DNA of 64,000 bases. It comes from Alphaproteobacteria bacterium. GTDB taxonomy: Bacteria; Pseudomonadota; Alphaproteobacteria; Thalassobaculales; Thalassobaculaceae. This document shows, piece after piece, positions 9,261 to 18,700 of this stretch. The stretch is from the NCBI GenBank assembly GCA_024742605.1, contig JANSYC010000013.1, positions 1-64,000 on the forward strand, written 5' to 3'. The position numbers and the translations under genes were made by a program. The notes below the pieces were generated by a model. The model had not been told where the DNA came from, did not search any database, and was given only the letters and a program-made list of their open reading frames with translations. The first letter of the stretch is position 1. Every line of letters starts with the position of its first letter.

Positions 9261-10541
9261 CTAGGCGGCACGGGCGTCGGCCTGCACCCCGAACCGGGCC
9301 GCCAAATCGTCGATCCCGGTTTCCGGGCCGAATTCCGACAAGACCCGGACCCGACCGGCTGCCCCCAAGCGCAGACGCTCCGTCGGATTGCAGATCAGAC
9401 GTTCCAGGGACGCCGCCAAGGCGGCGCTGTCCTGGGGCGGGACCAACAGACCTGTATGGCCGTCCGTCACCAGTTCCGGGATGGCGGACACGTCGGTTGA
9501 AAGGACGGGAAGCGCCATCGCCTGCGCCTCCATCAGTACGTTCGGCAGTCCATCCCGGTCCCCACTGGCGGCGACACGGCTGGCCAGGACGAACAGATCG
9601 CCCTCCTGCAGCGCCGACACCACCTCGGAGCGCGGCCGTGCGCCACGCCAGTCGACCGAACCGGACAGCCCCAGGCGTTCGGCATGGTCCGATAATTCTC
9701 GCTTCAACTCCCCGCCGCCGATATGCACCAGCCGCCACGACAGCGCCTTCGGCAACAGCGCCAGTGCGTCGAGCAGCACGTCGTAGCCCTTCTTCTCGAC
9801 CGCCCGACCGATCGAAACCAGCACGACCGGGTCCATCGGATCGCTGCCATCCTTGGCCGGCCGCTGGGGCGGGAGCGGAAAGTCTCTGGTATCGAGACCG
9901 TGGTAAAGCAGTGCCACCCGATCATCGCTCGGTGCCAGCCCGGCCAGATGGTCGCGGCCGATGGCGGTGCAGGTCACGCACCAGGACATTTCCGCCAGTT
10001 TTTCGCGCTTTTCCCAGTCCGGCGTGGTCCAGATGTCCTTGGCATGGGCGGATACCGACCAGGGCAGGCCGCGCATGATCGCGGCATATCGTGTGACCGA
10101 GGCCGGGGTGTGCAGGAAGTGCGCGTAGAGCGACCGGTATTCGGCCCCCAGCTCGGCGGCAAGTACGCAGGCCTGGCCGAACCGTCGCCCCCGGTTCGGG
10201 GTCGGGTCCCGCGCCAGATCCCGGCGCCAGGCCGCAAAGGCGGCAGCATATCCGGGCAGGTGTCGGGCGATGCGCCACCCGCGCCAGACACGGGCAGGCT
10301 CGTCGCGCAGATACTCGGGAAGATAGTCAACCGGTGCGCTGATCGCCGCATGGACGGGATGGGTGACTTTGTCGGTCGGGTGCCGAAGCGAGATGATGCG
10401 AAACGCCACCCCACGCTCCTGCAAGCCGAGAAGTTCCTGCGCGATGAAGGTCTCGGAAAGTCGCGGATAGCCCTTCAGGACGATCGCAACCGGACCGGTC
10501 GGCAGCGCCCTTTCCGGTCTCACGCCGTCGACCTCCACCAT
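9261..10541 (-). CDS. Glycosyltransferase family 4 protein
   Basis: A 426-residue GT4 protein. I start it at the ATG at 10541, which forms a TGATG junction with the upstream stop; the longer open frame reaching 10757 only adds residues lying inside the upstream gene. The protein begins MVEVDGVRPERALPTGPVAI, then VLKGYPRLSETFIAQEL, a common opening in this family. It carries VLVSIGRAVEKKGYDVLLDAL and the donor motif GLPNVLMEAQAMALPVLSTD near the C-terminus. It is the second gene of the six-gene glycan operon. Confidence 0.9.
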   Translation of the reverse strand: MVEVDGVRPERALPTGPVAIVLKGYPRLSETFIAQELLGLQERGVAFRIISLRHPTDKVTHPVHAAISAPVDYLPEYLRDEPARVWRGWRIARHLPGYAAAFAAWRRDLARDPTPNRGRRFGQACVLAAELGAEYRSLYAHFLHTPASVTRYAAIMRGLPWSVSAHAKDIWTTPDWEKREKLAEMSWCVTCTAIGRDHLAGLAPSDDRVALLYHGLDTRDFPLPPQRPAKDGSDPMDPVVLVSIGRAVEKKGYDVLLDALALLPKALSWRLVHIGGGELKRELSDHAERLGLSGSVDWRGARPRSEVVSALQEGDLFVLASRVAASGDRDGLPNVLMEAQAMALPVLSTDVSAIPELVTDGHTGLLVPPQDSAALAASLERLICNPTERLRLGAAGRVRVLSEFGPETGIDDLAARFGVQADARAA

Positions 10542-11776
10542 CACGCCGGTCGACGGAACGGTACGGTGCCGGAGGATTCTCTGACCGTCTTCTGCAAGTG
10601 ATTCCGGACAAAGCTCTGGACGTTCTCCAACCCGCCCAGCAGGTCGACATTGGAGGCTTCGGACGGGCGTTTCCGGCTCGGCAGGAGGCGCAGCGCCTCG
10701 GCCATCGCGCGGGGGGACCGATCCCCGTCGTCGACCAGCATGCCTAAAAGTCCCCATTCCTCGGCCTTCTTGGCTCGAATGTACTGCTCCAGCCGTGGCT
10801 CGGTCCGCGGCACGATCAGCGCCCGCTTGTCGAAGGACAGAATCTCGCAGAACGTATTGTAGCCTCCCATCGCCACGATCCCAGCACAGCGCGACATCAG
10901 CGCCTCGATCCGGCTGTCGAAGGTGATGGCATGCACCCGGTCAAGCCGGGAGGCGCGATCCATGAACTCCGTCTGCTGCTCGTAGGGCATGAACGGGCCA
11001 AGCACCAACAGGGCGGGATATGGCAGTTCCGAATCGTGCTCGTAGGCGCGCAGCACCCAATCCATCACCGGCTCCCCATCACCGCCGCCGCCCGCGGTGA
11101 CCAGCAGGAACGGATCGTCGGCAAACGGAATATTGGGCTTCGGCGCCGGTGTGCTGGACGCTTCCCGCCGCAGATAGCCGGTGTATCGCATCTTCGAGCG
11201 CACCGAGGCCGGAATACTCAAACCGTCCAGCGGGTCGCAGATCTCCTCCCGGCCATAGACCCAGATCTCATCATAAAGATCGCGCAGTGCCGGCAGGACC
11301 TTCTTGCGTTCCCATTCGGGAGCCAGAGCCGCCGGCTCGTCCATCACATCCCGTAGACCGAGCACAAGCGGCGTGCCGCGCTCCTTAAGCATCAGAAGGG
11401 TGTCGCGGACCTCGCCCCGGAGACCCAGAGGCTCCTTGTCCACGATGAAAAGGTCCGGGTCGAACGCCTCGGCGGTGTGATTGATGATCGAGGACCGCAG
11501 ATTGACGGTGTCCTCCACATCCATGTGCAGCGACAAAGACGTGTAGTCGCCGTTCCGCAGCTTGATAACCCCCGGCACCCGGACGAAATCGACCCGTGTC
11601 CGGAAATCGAAACTGCCGATGATCGGCGAGCCCGAAATGATCAGAACGCTCACATCGGGGTCCATCTCGACCAGCGAATGGGCAATGGCCCGACATCGCC
11701 GCAAATGGCCGAGGCCGAGCGTGTCGTGACTGTACATCAGGATGCGCCCGTTCCGATGAGCTCGGGAGTTTGCCAT
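10541..11776 (-). CDS. Glycosyltransferase, MurG-like (first gene of glycan operon)
   Basis: A 411-residue protein paralogous to the 6415-7578 product. RILMYSHDTLGLGHLRRCRA holds the GxGHLRR loop, LVTAGGGGDGEPV is the C-terminal nucleotide-sugar loop (about residue 232), and IVAMGGYNTFCEILSFDKRA (about residue 310) is the donor-binding signature. It is the promoter-proximal gene: a 252 bp spacer separates it from the divergent ABC-like gene at 12029. It likely acts in the cytoplasm on a lipid- or protein-linked acceptor. The exact glycan is not known. Confidence 0.85.
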   Translation of the reverse strand: MANSRAHRNGRILMYSHDTLGLGHLRRCRAIAHSLVEMDPDVSVLIISGSPIIGSFDFRTRVDFVRVPGVIKLRNGDYTSLSLHMDVEDTVNLRSSIINHTAEAFDPDLFIVDKEPLGLRGEVRDTLLMLKERGTPLVLGLRDVMDEPAALAPEWERKKVLPALRDLYDEIWVYGREEICDPLDGLSIPASVRSKMRYTGYLRREASSTPAPKPNIPFADDPFLLVTAGGGGDGEPVMDWVLRAYEHDSELPYPALLVLGPFMPYEQQTEFMDRASRLDRVHAITFDSRIEALMSRCAGIVAMGGYNTFCEILSFDKRALIVPRTEPRLEQYIRAKKAEEWGLLGMLVDDGDRSPRAMAEALRLLPSRKRPSEASNVDLLGGLENVQSFVRNHLQKTVRESSGTVPFRRPA

Positions 11777-12028
11777 TTCAGCCCTCCATACCGTCGGCCA
11801 CGCGGATGCCCGCGCCTCCGACAGAATTCACATGTGACCTTGGGAAAGGTCACCCCCGCTTAACCGAGCCTCGCATTTACCGCAAGAATATGTCACAGCC
11901 GAGATGGCCCGAAAACCAGAGAGTTACGACGCTCCAACGGTTGCGGTCGCAAGGCTTTGCCATCATCATCCGGACCGGAGGCATACCCTGGGTGTGCCTT
12001 CCGGCACTCCGAAAGGGCGTTTCGGCGA
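11777..12028. promoter_or_regulatory. Divergent intergenic region between glycan operon and ABC/CNBD/methyltransferase unit
   Basis: This is a 252 bp spacer with genes leaving in both directions, so it must hold promoters for both. The clearest element is the perfect palindrome at 11834-11853. An AAAGGG stretch about 11 bases before the ATG at 12029 is a possible ribosome binding site. I cannot assign -35/-10 boxes with confidence. Confidence 0.5.
11834..11853. promoter_or_regulatory. Perfect inverted repeat, candidate operator
   Basis: GTGACCTT and AAGGTCAC form an exact 8-bp inverted repeat around a GGGA centre. It lies in the middle of the divergent spacer, 57 bases from the minus-strand start and 175 from the plus-strand start. 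No T-run follows, so a regulator site is more likely than a terminator. The regulator is unknown. Confidence 0.45.
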
Positions 12029-14686
12029 ATGGACTCCACGATCTATCGCTTCATCTTCCGCCACAGCAAGAAAGAGCAGATTCTGCTCCTGGTGCTGACG
12101 GCGTTCTCGTTTCCCTTCCTGTACTATTCGCTCGATCTGCCCAAACGCATCATCAATGAGGCCCTAGGGGCCAAAGGCAGTCCGGAGTTTCCGGTCACCA
12201 TGCTGGGGGTCGAACTGACCCAGTTGCAGTTCCTTTGGACCCTGTCCGGAATCTTTCTGGCCCTGGTCTGCATCAACGGCGCTTTCAAATACTATATCAA
12301 CGTGTTCCGCGGGCAGCTCGGAGAGCGGATGCTGCGCCGCCTGCGCTACGATCTGTACGCCCGGGTCCTTCGCTTTCCTCTTCCCCATTTCCGAAAGGTC
12401 AGCCAGGGCGAGATCATTCCGATGATCACCGCCGAAGTGGAGCCGCTGGGCGGCTTCATCGGCGACGCGTTGGCTTTGCCCGCCTTTCAGGGCGGCACCT
12501 TGCTGACCATCCTGATGTTCATGTTCATCCAGGATCCGATCCTCGGGCTGGCCGCGATCTCGCTCTATCCGGTCCAGGGCTACATCATACCGAAGCTGCA
12601 ACGGCAGGTGAACCTGCTCGGCAAGGAACGGGTGAAGGCGGTCCGCGTGCTTTCGGACCGGATCGGCGAGAACATCAGCGGGGTCGAGACGATCCATGCG
12701 AACGACGGCGCCCGATATGCGCTGGCCTGGTTCGGCTACCGACTGGGCCGGATCTACGACATCCGGTTCAATATCTATCGGCGCAAATTCTTCATCAAGT
12801 TCCTGAACAATTTCCTCGGCCAACTGACACCATTCTTCTTCTACGCGATCGGCGGCTATCTGGTGATTGCCGGCAGTCTGAGCCTCGGTGCGCTGGTCGC
12901 GGTTCTGGCCGCCTACAAAGACCTGTCGGCACCGTGGAAGGAGCTGCTGAACTACTACCAGCGCAAGGAAGATGCCCGCATCAAGTACGAGCAGGTGATC
13001 GAGCAGTTCGACGTTCCGGAGATGATGACGGAAGAGCAGCAACTGAGCGATATCGATCCGGATATCCGGCTGGATGGTGCCTTGCGGGTCAACAATCTCG
13101 GTCTGGTCGATGACGAAGGCGATATGTTGCTGGACGGGGTCAATCTGAAGGCGGACCCGGGTGAGAAGATCGCATTGGTGGGCCCGGCGGGAGCCGGAAA
13201 GGAAAGCCTGATCATGCTGCTGGCGCGGCTGCAACAGCCGACCACCGGTCAGATCACCATCGGCGGGATCGATCTCAGCCAACAGCCTGAGGCCCTGACC
13301 GGGCGTCGCATCGGCTATGTCGGCCCGAGCGCCTTCGTTTTCTCGTCGACCATTCGCGAGAATCTCCTGCTCGGCGCCAAACACCAACCGCTCGGCCCAT
13401 CCGATCGGACCGATGGCGACACCGCGGCGATGACCAAGGACTTGGAGAATGCCGCCAAGTCGGGCAACTCCACCGACGATCCTGACGCCGATTGGGTCGA
13501 CTACGCGGCAATCGGCGTCGGTGACCCGTCCGATCTGCCTGGCAGGCTGACCGAACTCCTGGCAGCGGTCGATCTGTCGGAGGACTGTTACGTTCTGGGT
13601 ATTCGCGGCACCATCGATCCGGACAAGGCGAGCGAGACGGCAACCCGGATTCTTGCGGCACGCCAGGCCTTTCAGGATCGGCTCGGAGAGAAGAGCGACC
13701 TGTCGGAACTTGTCGAACCCTTCGCGATCGACCGCTACAACATGAATGCGACCGTGGCCGAAAATCTGTTGTTCGGAACGCCAGTGGGCCAGCAATTCGA
13801 TGCTGCGGGCATCGCCACCCACCCTTACGTTCGTGAGGTTCTGGATCGGCAGGACCTGACCGGGGCGTTCGTGGAGATGGGTCGAAACATCGCCTCGACC
13901 ATGGTGGAGCTGTTTGCCGATCTGCCCCCGGATCACGAGTTCTTCGCCCAGTTCAGCTTCATCTCGCCCGACGATCTGCCGGATTTCCAAACCCTGATCA
14001 CCCGTGTAGAGCGGCAGGGCCTGGAAAAGCTGTCGGAGGAGGATCGCGGCAAGCTCTTGGCTTTGCCGTTCAAGATCATCCCGGCGCGTCATCGTCTCGG
14101 CATGATCGACGACGACATGACCGCACGGCTTCTCAAGGCCCGACAGGACTTCGCCGAGAATCTGCCCGAAAACCTGAAGGAGTTCGTCGCGTTCTTCCGG
14201 TCCGATGCCTACAACGCGGCGGCCTCGCTTCAGGACAACATCCTGTTCGGTAAGATCGCCTACGGGCAGGCGAACGCAGGGGAGCGGGTCGGTCAGGAGA
14301 TCTCGAACGTTCTTACGGAACTCGGGCTGCGGGACACTGTGATCGAGGTCGGGTTGGACTTCGGAGTCGGAATAGCGGGGTCGCGCCTCTCCGGCCAGCA
14401 GCGCCAGAAGGTCGGGATCGCCAGGGTTCTTCTGCGGCGGCCGGATCTGTTGATTATGAACGACGCGACAGCCTCCCTCGACGGCGCCTCGCAGGAGCAT
14501 GTGATCCGGGAGGTGCTCAGAAGCGCCGAAGGACGGACCGTGATTTGGGGAACCCAGCGGAGCGAATTGGCAAGCCGCTTCGACCGGGTGCTGTTCATGC
14601 GCGGGGGACGGATTCTCGAAGACGGGACACCGGAAGAGTTGAACAAGGACGGAACCGCCTTTTACGCGTTCCTGAACCAGAGCTGA
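12029..14686 (+). CDS. ABC-exporter-like membrane protein with degenerate ATPase motifs and a large insertion in the NBD
   Basis: 885 residues from the ATG at 12029 (MDSTIYRFIFRHSKKEQ); an upstream in-frame ATG at 11957 adds an unconvincing leader. An N-terminal type-1 exporter membrane domain (about residues 20-330) precedes one nucleotide-binding domain. By eye the NBD reads GPAGAGKES for Walker A (385-393; Glu where Ser/Thr is expected), IGYVGPSAFVF at the Q-loop (Pro for Gln), LSGQQRQ as signature (787-793), LLIMNDATASLD for Walker B (Asn for Asp, Asp for catalytic Glu) and GTQRSEL at the H-loop (Gln for His). Walker A and the signature are about 395 residues apart instead of about 110. 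STIRENLLLG (440-449), ATVAENLLFG (574-583) and ASLQDNILFG (732-741) are three versions of one motif. It heads a unit with the CNBD and methyltransferase genes. It may be regulatory or a non-canonical pump; substrate unknown. Confidence 0.88.
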   Translation: MDSTIYRFIFRHSKKEQILLLVLTAFSFPFLYYSLDLPKRIINEALGAKGSPEFPVTMLGVELTQLQFLWTLSGIFLALVCINGAFKYYINVFRGQLGERMLRRLRYDLYARVLRFPLPHFRKVSQGEIIPMITAEVEPLGGFIGDALALPAFQGGTLLTILMFMFIQDPILGLAAISLYPVQGYIIPKLQRQVNLLGKERVKAVRVLSDRIGENISGVETIHANDGARYALAWFGYRLGRIYDIRFNIYRRKFFIKFLNNFLGQLTPFFFYAIGGYLVIAGSLSLGALVAVLAAYKDLSAPWKELLNYYQRKEDARIKYEQVIEQFDVPEMMTEEQQLSDIDPDIRLDGALRVNNLGLVDDEGDMLLDGVNLKADPGEKIALVGPAGAGKESLIMLLARLQQPTTGQITIGGIDLSQQPEALTGRRIGYVGPSAFVFSSTIRENLLLGAKHQPLGPSDRTDGDTAAMTKDLENAAKSGNSTDDPDADWVDYAAIGVGDPSDLPGRLTELLAAVDLSEDCYVLGIRGTIDPDKASETATRILAARQAFQDRLGEKSDLSELVEPFAIDRYNMNATVAENLLFGTPVGQQFDAAGIATHPYVREVLDRQDLTGAFVEMGRNIASTMVELFADLPPDHEFFAQFSFISPDDLPDFQTLITRVERQGLEKLSEEDRGKLLALPFKIIPARHRLGMIDDDMTARLLKARQDFAENLPENLKEFVAFFRSDAYNAAASLQDNILFGKIAYGQANAGERVGQEISNVLTELGLRDTVIEVGLDFGVGIAGSRLSGQQRQKVGIARVLLRRPDLLIMNDATASLDGASQEHVIREVLRSAEGRTVIWGTQRSELASRFDRVLFMRGGRILEDGTPEELNKDGTAFYAFLNQS

Positions 14687-14764
14687 GGCGGAACTAGGTA
14701 GGTGGGGGTTTCGACCACACCATTTTGAGCTGGCGGGGCGGCCGGACGGAAAGGGAGATCGACG

Positions 14765-15223
14765 ATGAGCCTGCAGGAGGAAGTCGAGCTGCTTCGGAAC
14801 ATCCCGTTGTTCCGCAAGATCGAGCCGTCGAAGTTGAAGCTTCTGGCGTTCACCTCCGAGCGTCTGACCTTCCAGGACGGCCATCGTCTGTTCGCACAAG
14901 GCGACGCCGGCGACGCCGCCTACATCATCATCGACGGCACCGCCGAGGTGAAGATCGACACTGACGGTGGTGAAATCACGGTCGCCAGCCTGGGGAAGGG
15001 CGACGTGGTCGGAGAAATCGCCATCCTCTGCGACGTCCCCCGCACCGCCTCGGTCGACGCACAGACCAAGGTCGTGACCCTGAAGATCACCAAGGAGCTG
15101 TTCTTCAGGCTGATCAGCGAGTTTCCGCAGATTTCCATCGAAATCATGCGCGAGCTGGCCGCCCGTCTGGAACGCACCAATACCCAGTTGCGCGAAGCCC
15201 TGTCGCGGAGCTCGAATTCGTGA
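14765..15223 (+). CDS. Cyclic nucleotide-binding domain protein (stand-alone CNBD)
   Basis: A 152-residue protein that is essentially one cNMP-binding beta-roll. LFRKIEPSKLKLLAF, LFAQGDAGDAAYIIIDGTAE and the phosphate-binding-cassette-like VGEIAILCDVPRTASV (about residues 80-95) follow in canonical order, ending in a helical tail (IMRELAARLERTNTQL). There is no DNA-binding helix-turn-helix, unlike Crp/Fnr. It lies 78 bp after the ABC-like gene, and its stop overlaps the methyltransferase start. It may sense a nucleotide and control the upstream membrane protein; this is inferred from adjacency. Confidence 0.9.
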   Translation: MSLQEEVELLRNIPLFRKIEPSKLKLLAFTSERLTFQDGHRLFAQGDAGDAAYIIIDGTAEVKIDTDGGEITVASLGKGDVVGEIAILCDVPRTASVDAQTKVVTLKITKELFFRLISEFPQISIEIMRELAARLERTNTQLREALSRSSNS

Positions 15224-15708
15224 GTCGTTTGGACAGCGGAATACGGCGCCTTCTGGCGCAGAAACATGCCCTCGAAGACGCGGCGACCAGAATTTCCCGG
15301 CTCTCCGGTTGCGTAATGGAGTTCGGCCTGGGCAACGGTCGAACCTACGATCACCTGCGGGAGATTCTGCCCGACCGACAGATCTACGTCTTCGATCGAC
15401 AGATCGCGGTTCACCCGGATTGTGAGCCGCCCGCCGACCGGATGTTCCTTGGCGATCTGTTCGAGACATTGCCCCAAGCGGTTTCCCGGCTCGCTGGACA
15501 GGCCGCCATGATCCATCTGGATATCGGCACCGGCGACAAGGACGCCAGCGTGACGCTCGTCGCGCGCGCGGCACCGGATCTGGTCCGGCTGCTAAAGACG
15601 GGGGGAGTCGTGGTCAGCGACCAGCCCGTCGATCACCCCTCACTCGCGCCGCTTGAGCTGCCGAAAGGTGTGAAACCGGGGCGCATCCATATGGCCGTTC
15701 GGCTCTAG
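15220..15708 (+). CDS. Small class I SAM-dependent methyltransferase-like protein
   Basis: 162 residues from a GTG start overlapping the CNBD stop (GTGA), so translation is coupled. Motif I reads VMEFGLGNGRTYDHLRE (about residues 32-48), followed by IYVFDR as the acidic strand-2 end that would hold the SAM ribose, and MIHLDIGTGDKD as strand 4. The protein is shorter than most free-standing methyltransferases (200 or more residues) and has little room for a substrate domain. The target is unknown. It ends 26 bp before the convergent RTX gene. Confidence 0.82.
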   Translation: MSRLDSGIRRLLAQKHALEDAATRISRLSGCVMEFGLGNGRTYDHLREILPDRQIYVFDRQIAVHPDCEPPADRMFLGDLFETLPQAVSRLAGQAAMIHLDIGTGDKDASVTLVARAAPDLVRLLKTGGVVVSDQPVDHPSLAPLELPKGVKPGRIHMAVRL

Positions 15709-15734
15709 TACGTAAACCGATCCCGGACCTTGCT

Positions 15735-18700
15735 CTAGATCAGTTGCCACTGATCGTTGATCGCGGCGACCTGAGCGATGTCGAGCGGCTGTGTGCCGGA
15801 GAAATCGATCACGTTGAGCGAATTGTCGGCCGTGCTGCGCATTACCATCTCTTCGCTTCCGTCGCCATTGGTGTCGGCGATCCGCGCCAATTCCCAGCTG
15901 TCGTCAACGGTGAAGGATGAGCCGAAGGTTGGGCTGGACGTTCCATTGGTCTCCCAGACGGCAAACCTGTTGGTTCCGTTTCTCAGGAGGATGTCGTCGG
16001 TCCCGTCCCCATTGAAGTCACCCGTCTGCACGATCTCCCAGGCGCTCGGCAAGGCGATGCTGGAACCGAAGCTCGGCGTATCGACCCCATTCATACCCCA
16101 CAAGGCGACCCGGCCGTCATCGCTGTTGCGCCACAGCAGATCGTCAGCACCATCGCCGTCAAAATCGTCCGTCTGCTCAAGCTGCCAGCTCTTGCTCAGC
16201 CCGATCGAGGACCCGTAGGTCGGTGTGCCGGCCCCATCCATTTCCCAAACAGCCAACCGTCCGGTAACGGAATTCCGCATCAGCAGATCGGCAGCCTCGT
16301 CGTCGGTATCCAACTTGCCGACATGGAGAATTTCCCAGTCGTTCGACACCGCGATCGACGCTCCGAAGGTCGGTCCGCCGCTGTCGTTCATTTCCCAGAC
16401 CGCGATCCGACCATCACTGTTGCGGACCAAGATGTCCGCGATCCCGTCGCCGCTCAGATCCTCTATCGTGTTGATCGACCAGCCTGTCGGGATCCCGATC
16501 GAGGATCCGTAGGAGATATCGTTCGGATCATCGATATCCCAGACCACGATTCGCTTCGAAGCCGCGTTGTACAGCAACAGTTCGTCGCTGGCGTCGGCAT
16601 CGAAGTTTTCGGTCGCCAGGGTGGTCCATCCGGACGGTGCGGCGAAGGCGTTGCCGAACGCCGGCGCGTCCGCGTCATTGGTCTCCCAGATCGCGAACAT
16701 CTGACCGTTGCGCCACAGAATGTCTTCCGAGCCGTCTCCATCGAAGTCAGCGACAGCGTCGACCTGCCAACCGGCCCCGAGACTGAACGACGTTCCGCCG
16801 TCGACTCCGCCCAATCCGTCATACCGGATCAGGGACACCTTGTCGGCCGCGTCGTCGAACAGAATCTCCAACGGACCGGCGGCACCGGTCACCGCGTTGG
16901 CCTCGACCACGCTTTCGATTCCGCTCACGGTCATGGAGAGCAGATCCGCATGACTGTTGACCGTCAGCACATCGGTGCCCGCGCCACCCACCACGGTGTC
17001 GCCCGACCCGGCCACGATTGCATCGTCACCGTCTCCGCCGGAGATCTGGTCGCGACCGGCACCGCCGATCAGCGAGTCATCGCCAATCCCTCCGAGCAGC
17101 GTATCGGCACCGTCGGCACCGTAGAGCGTGTCGTTTCCGTCACCGCCCAGAAGGCTGTCACTGCCGGCCTGGCCATCGATCGAGTCCGCGCCACCGAGGC
17201 CCAGCACCGTATCGTCACCACCCAGCGCCAGAATCGTGTCGCCAAGGGTTGTTCCGCTGACAAGGTCGGCGTTCTCGGTCACAACCAGGGTCTTGAAGAG
17301 AAGATCACCGCTCGTCGTGCGGATCTCTTCGATTCCGTCATAGGTGCCACCGAGCACCGTGTCGGTCACATAGGCGATATCGTAGCCTTCGCCACCGGAC
17401 AGGGTGTCCTCGGTCAGGTTGCCGTACAGCACATCGTTGCCGGCGCCGCCGATCAGCAGATCGTTCCCGGCGCCGCCGGAGAGCACGTCGTCTCCGGCAT
17501 TGCCGTTCAACGTCTCGTTTCCGCCGACACCGACCAGCGTATCCGAGCCCAGGCTGCCTATCAGGGTGGCGACCGTTGCACCCGGAACCAACATCTGGCC
17601 TGCGGTCAACGTCTGCCCTGCGGTCAAAGCATAGAGACCGTGCCCGAACGGGCCGGGGCCACTCAATGAACCAGACGGGTCAGTTGCGTAGAGTTGCTCG
17701 AAACCCCGCGTGTTCCCGGTGTTCCAGACATCCGTAAGGAAGCTTTCGACGTCAGACGTGTCTTCGGAGACCAGAAGATCCGTCCCGATACCGCCCTCCA
17801 GTGAGACCGATGCGAAGCCGGAGTTGGTGGGATCGACCGCAAATACCGTGTCGTTACCGGCGCCGGCGTCGATCACCTTCGCAAGTGACATTTTGCTCTG
17901 ATCAAATTCGTCGGGTTGGTAGATCCCGATCACATCGTCGCCATCTCCGCCGCTCAGCGTATCAACGTACTGGCCGCTTGCCACGAGCGTATCGTTTCCG
18001 GCGCCGCCGATCAGCAAACTGCCGGGCGGGATACCGTTCAGATGGGTGCTGACCAACAGATCGTCGCCGTCCCCACCGTCCAGCGTATCAAGCCCATTGA
18101 TCGACGAGAGGGTGTCGTCACCCGCGCCGCCGTAGAGCGTACTGTCACCCAGCCCGGCCGTGAGATGGTCATTACCGCCTTCGCCATAGACCAGATGCCC
18201 ACCCGGCAGCGAGCCGTCTAAATCGAGGCTGCCCACATAGGCGGTATCGGACCCATCACCGCCGTAGATCGTCGAGGATCCGTCTGAATAAGTGAGACCG
18301 TCGTAGTTCTGATCGGGGTCGGGGCCAAAGATGTCGTTTCCGGCACCGCCCGACAGGACGTCACTGCCGTCACCCATCACGAAGATGTCGTCACCGTAGC
18401 CGCCGCTGGCCGAACCCCCGCTGCCGCCTATGAGCGAATCATCGCCGTCTCCACCGATCGCCTGATCGCCTTCGCCGAAGAGATAGATCGTGTCGTTGCC
18501 GGCACCGCCAGACAATGTGTCGAAGCCAACGGCGCCCTGGATCGAGTCATCCCCGTCGCCGCCAGACACCTCACTGCTTCCCCATGTCGAAAACAGCGAG
18601 TCGTTGCCGCCAAAGCCGACGAGCGTGTCGCCTGCTTCAAATGTCCCGAGCAGATCGTCGCCCTCGGTCCCCAGAATACGGGGATCGGAGGTGTAGAGCC

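Noticed and set aside
12164-15574. A 1136-codon open frame on the minus strand opposite the ABC/CNBD/methyltransferase genes
   Set aside because: It spans three genes with clear conserved domains on the plus strand, its translation is Arg/Gln/Asp-rich without domains, and it reflects GC-rich codon bias.
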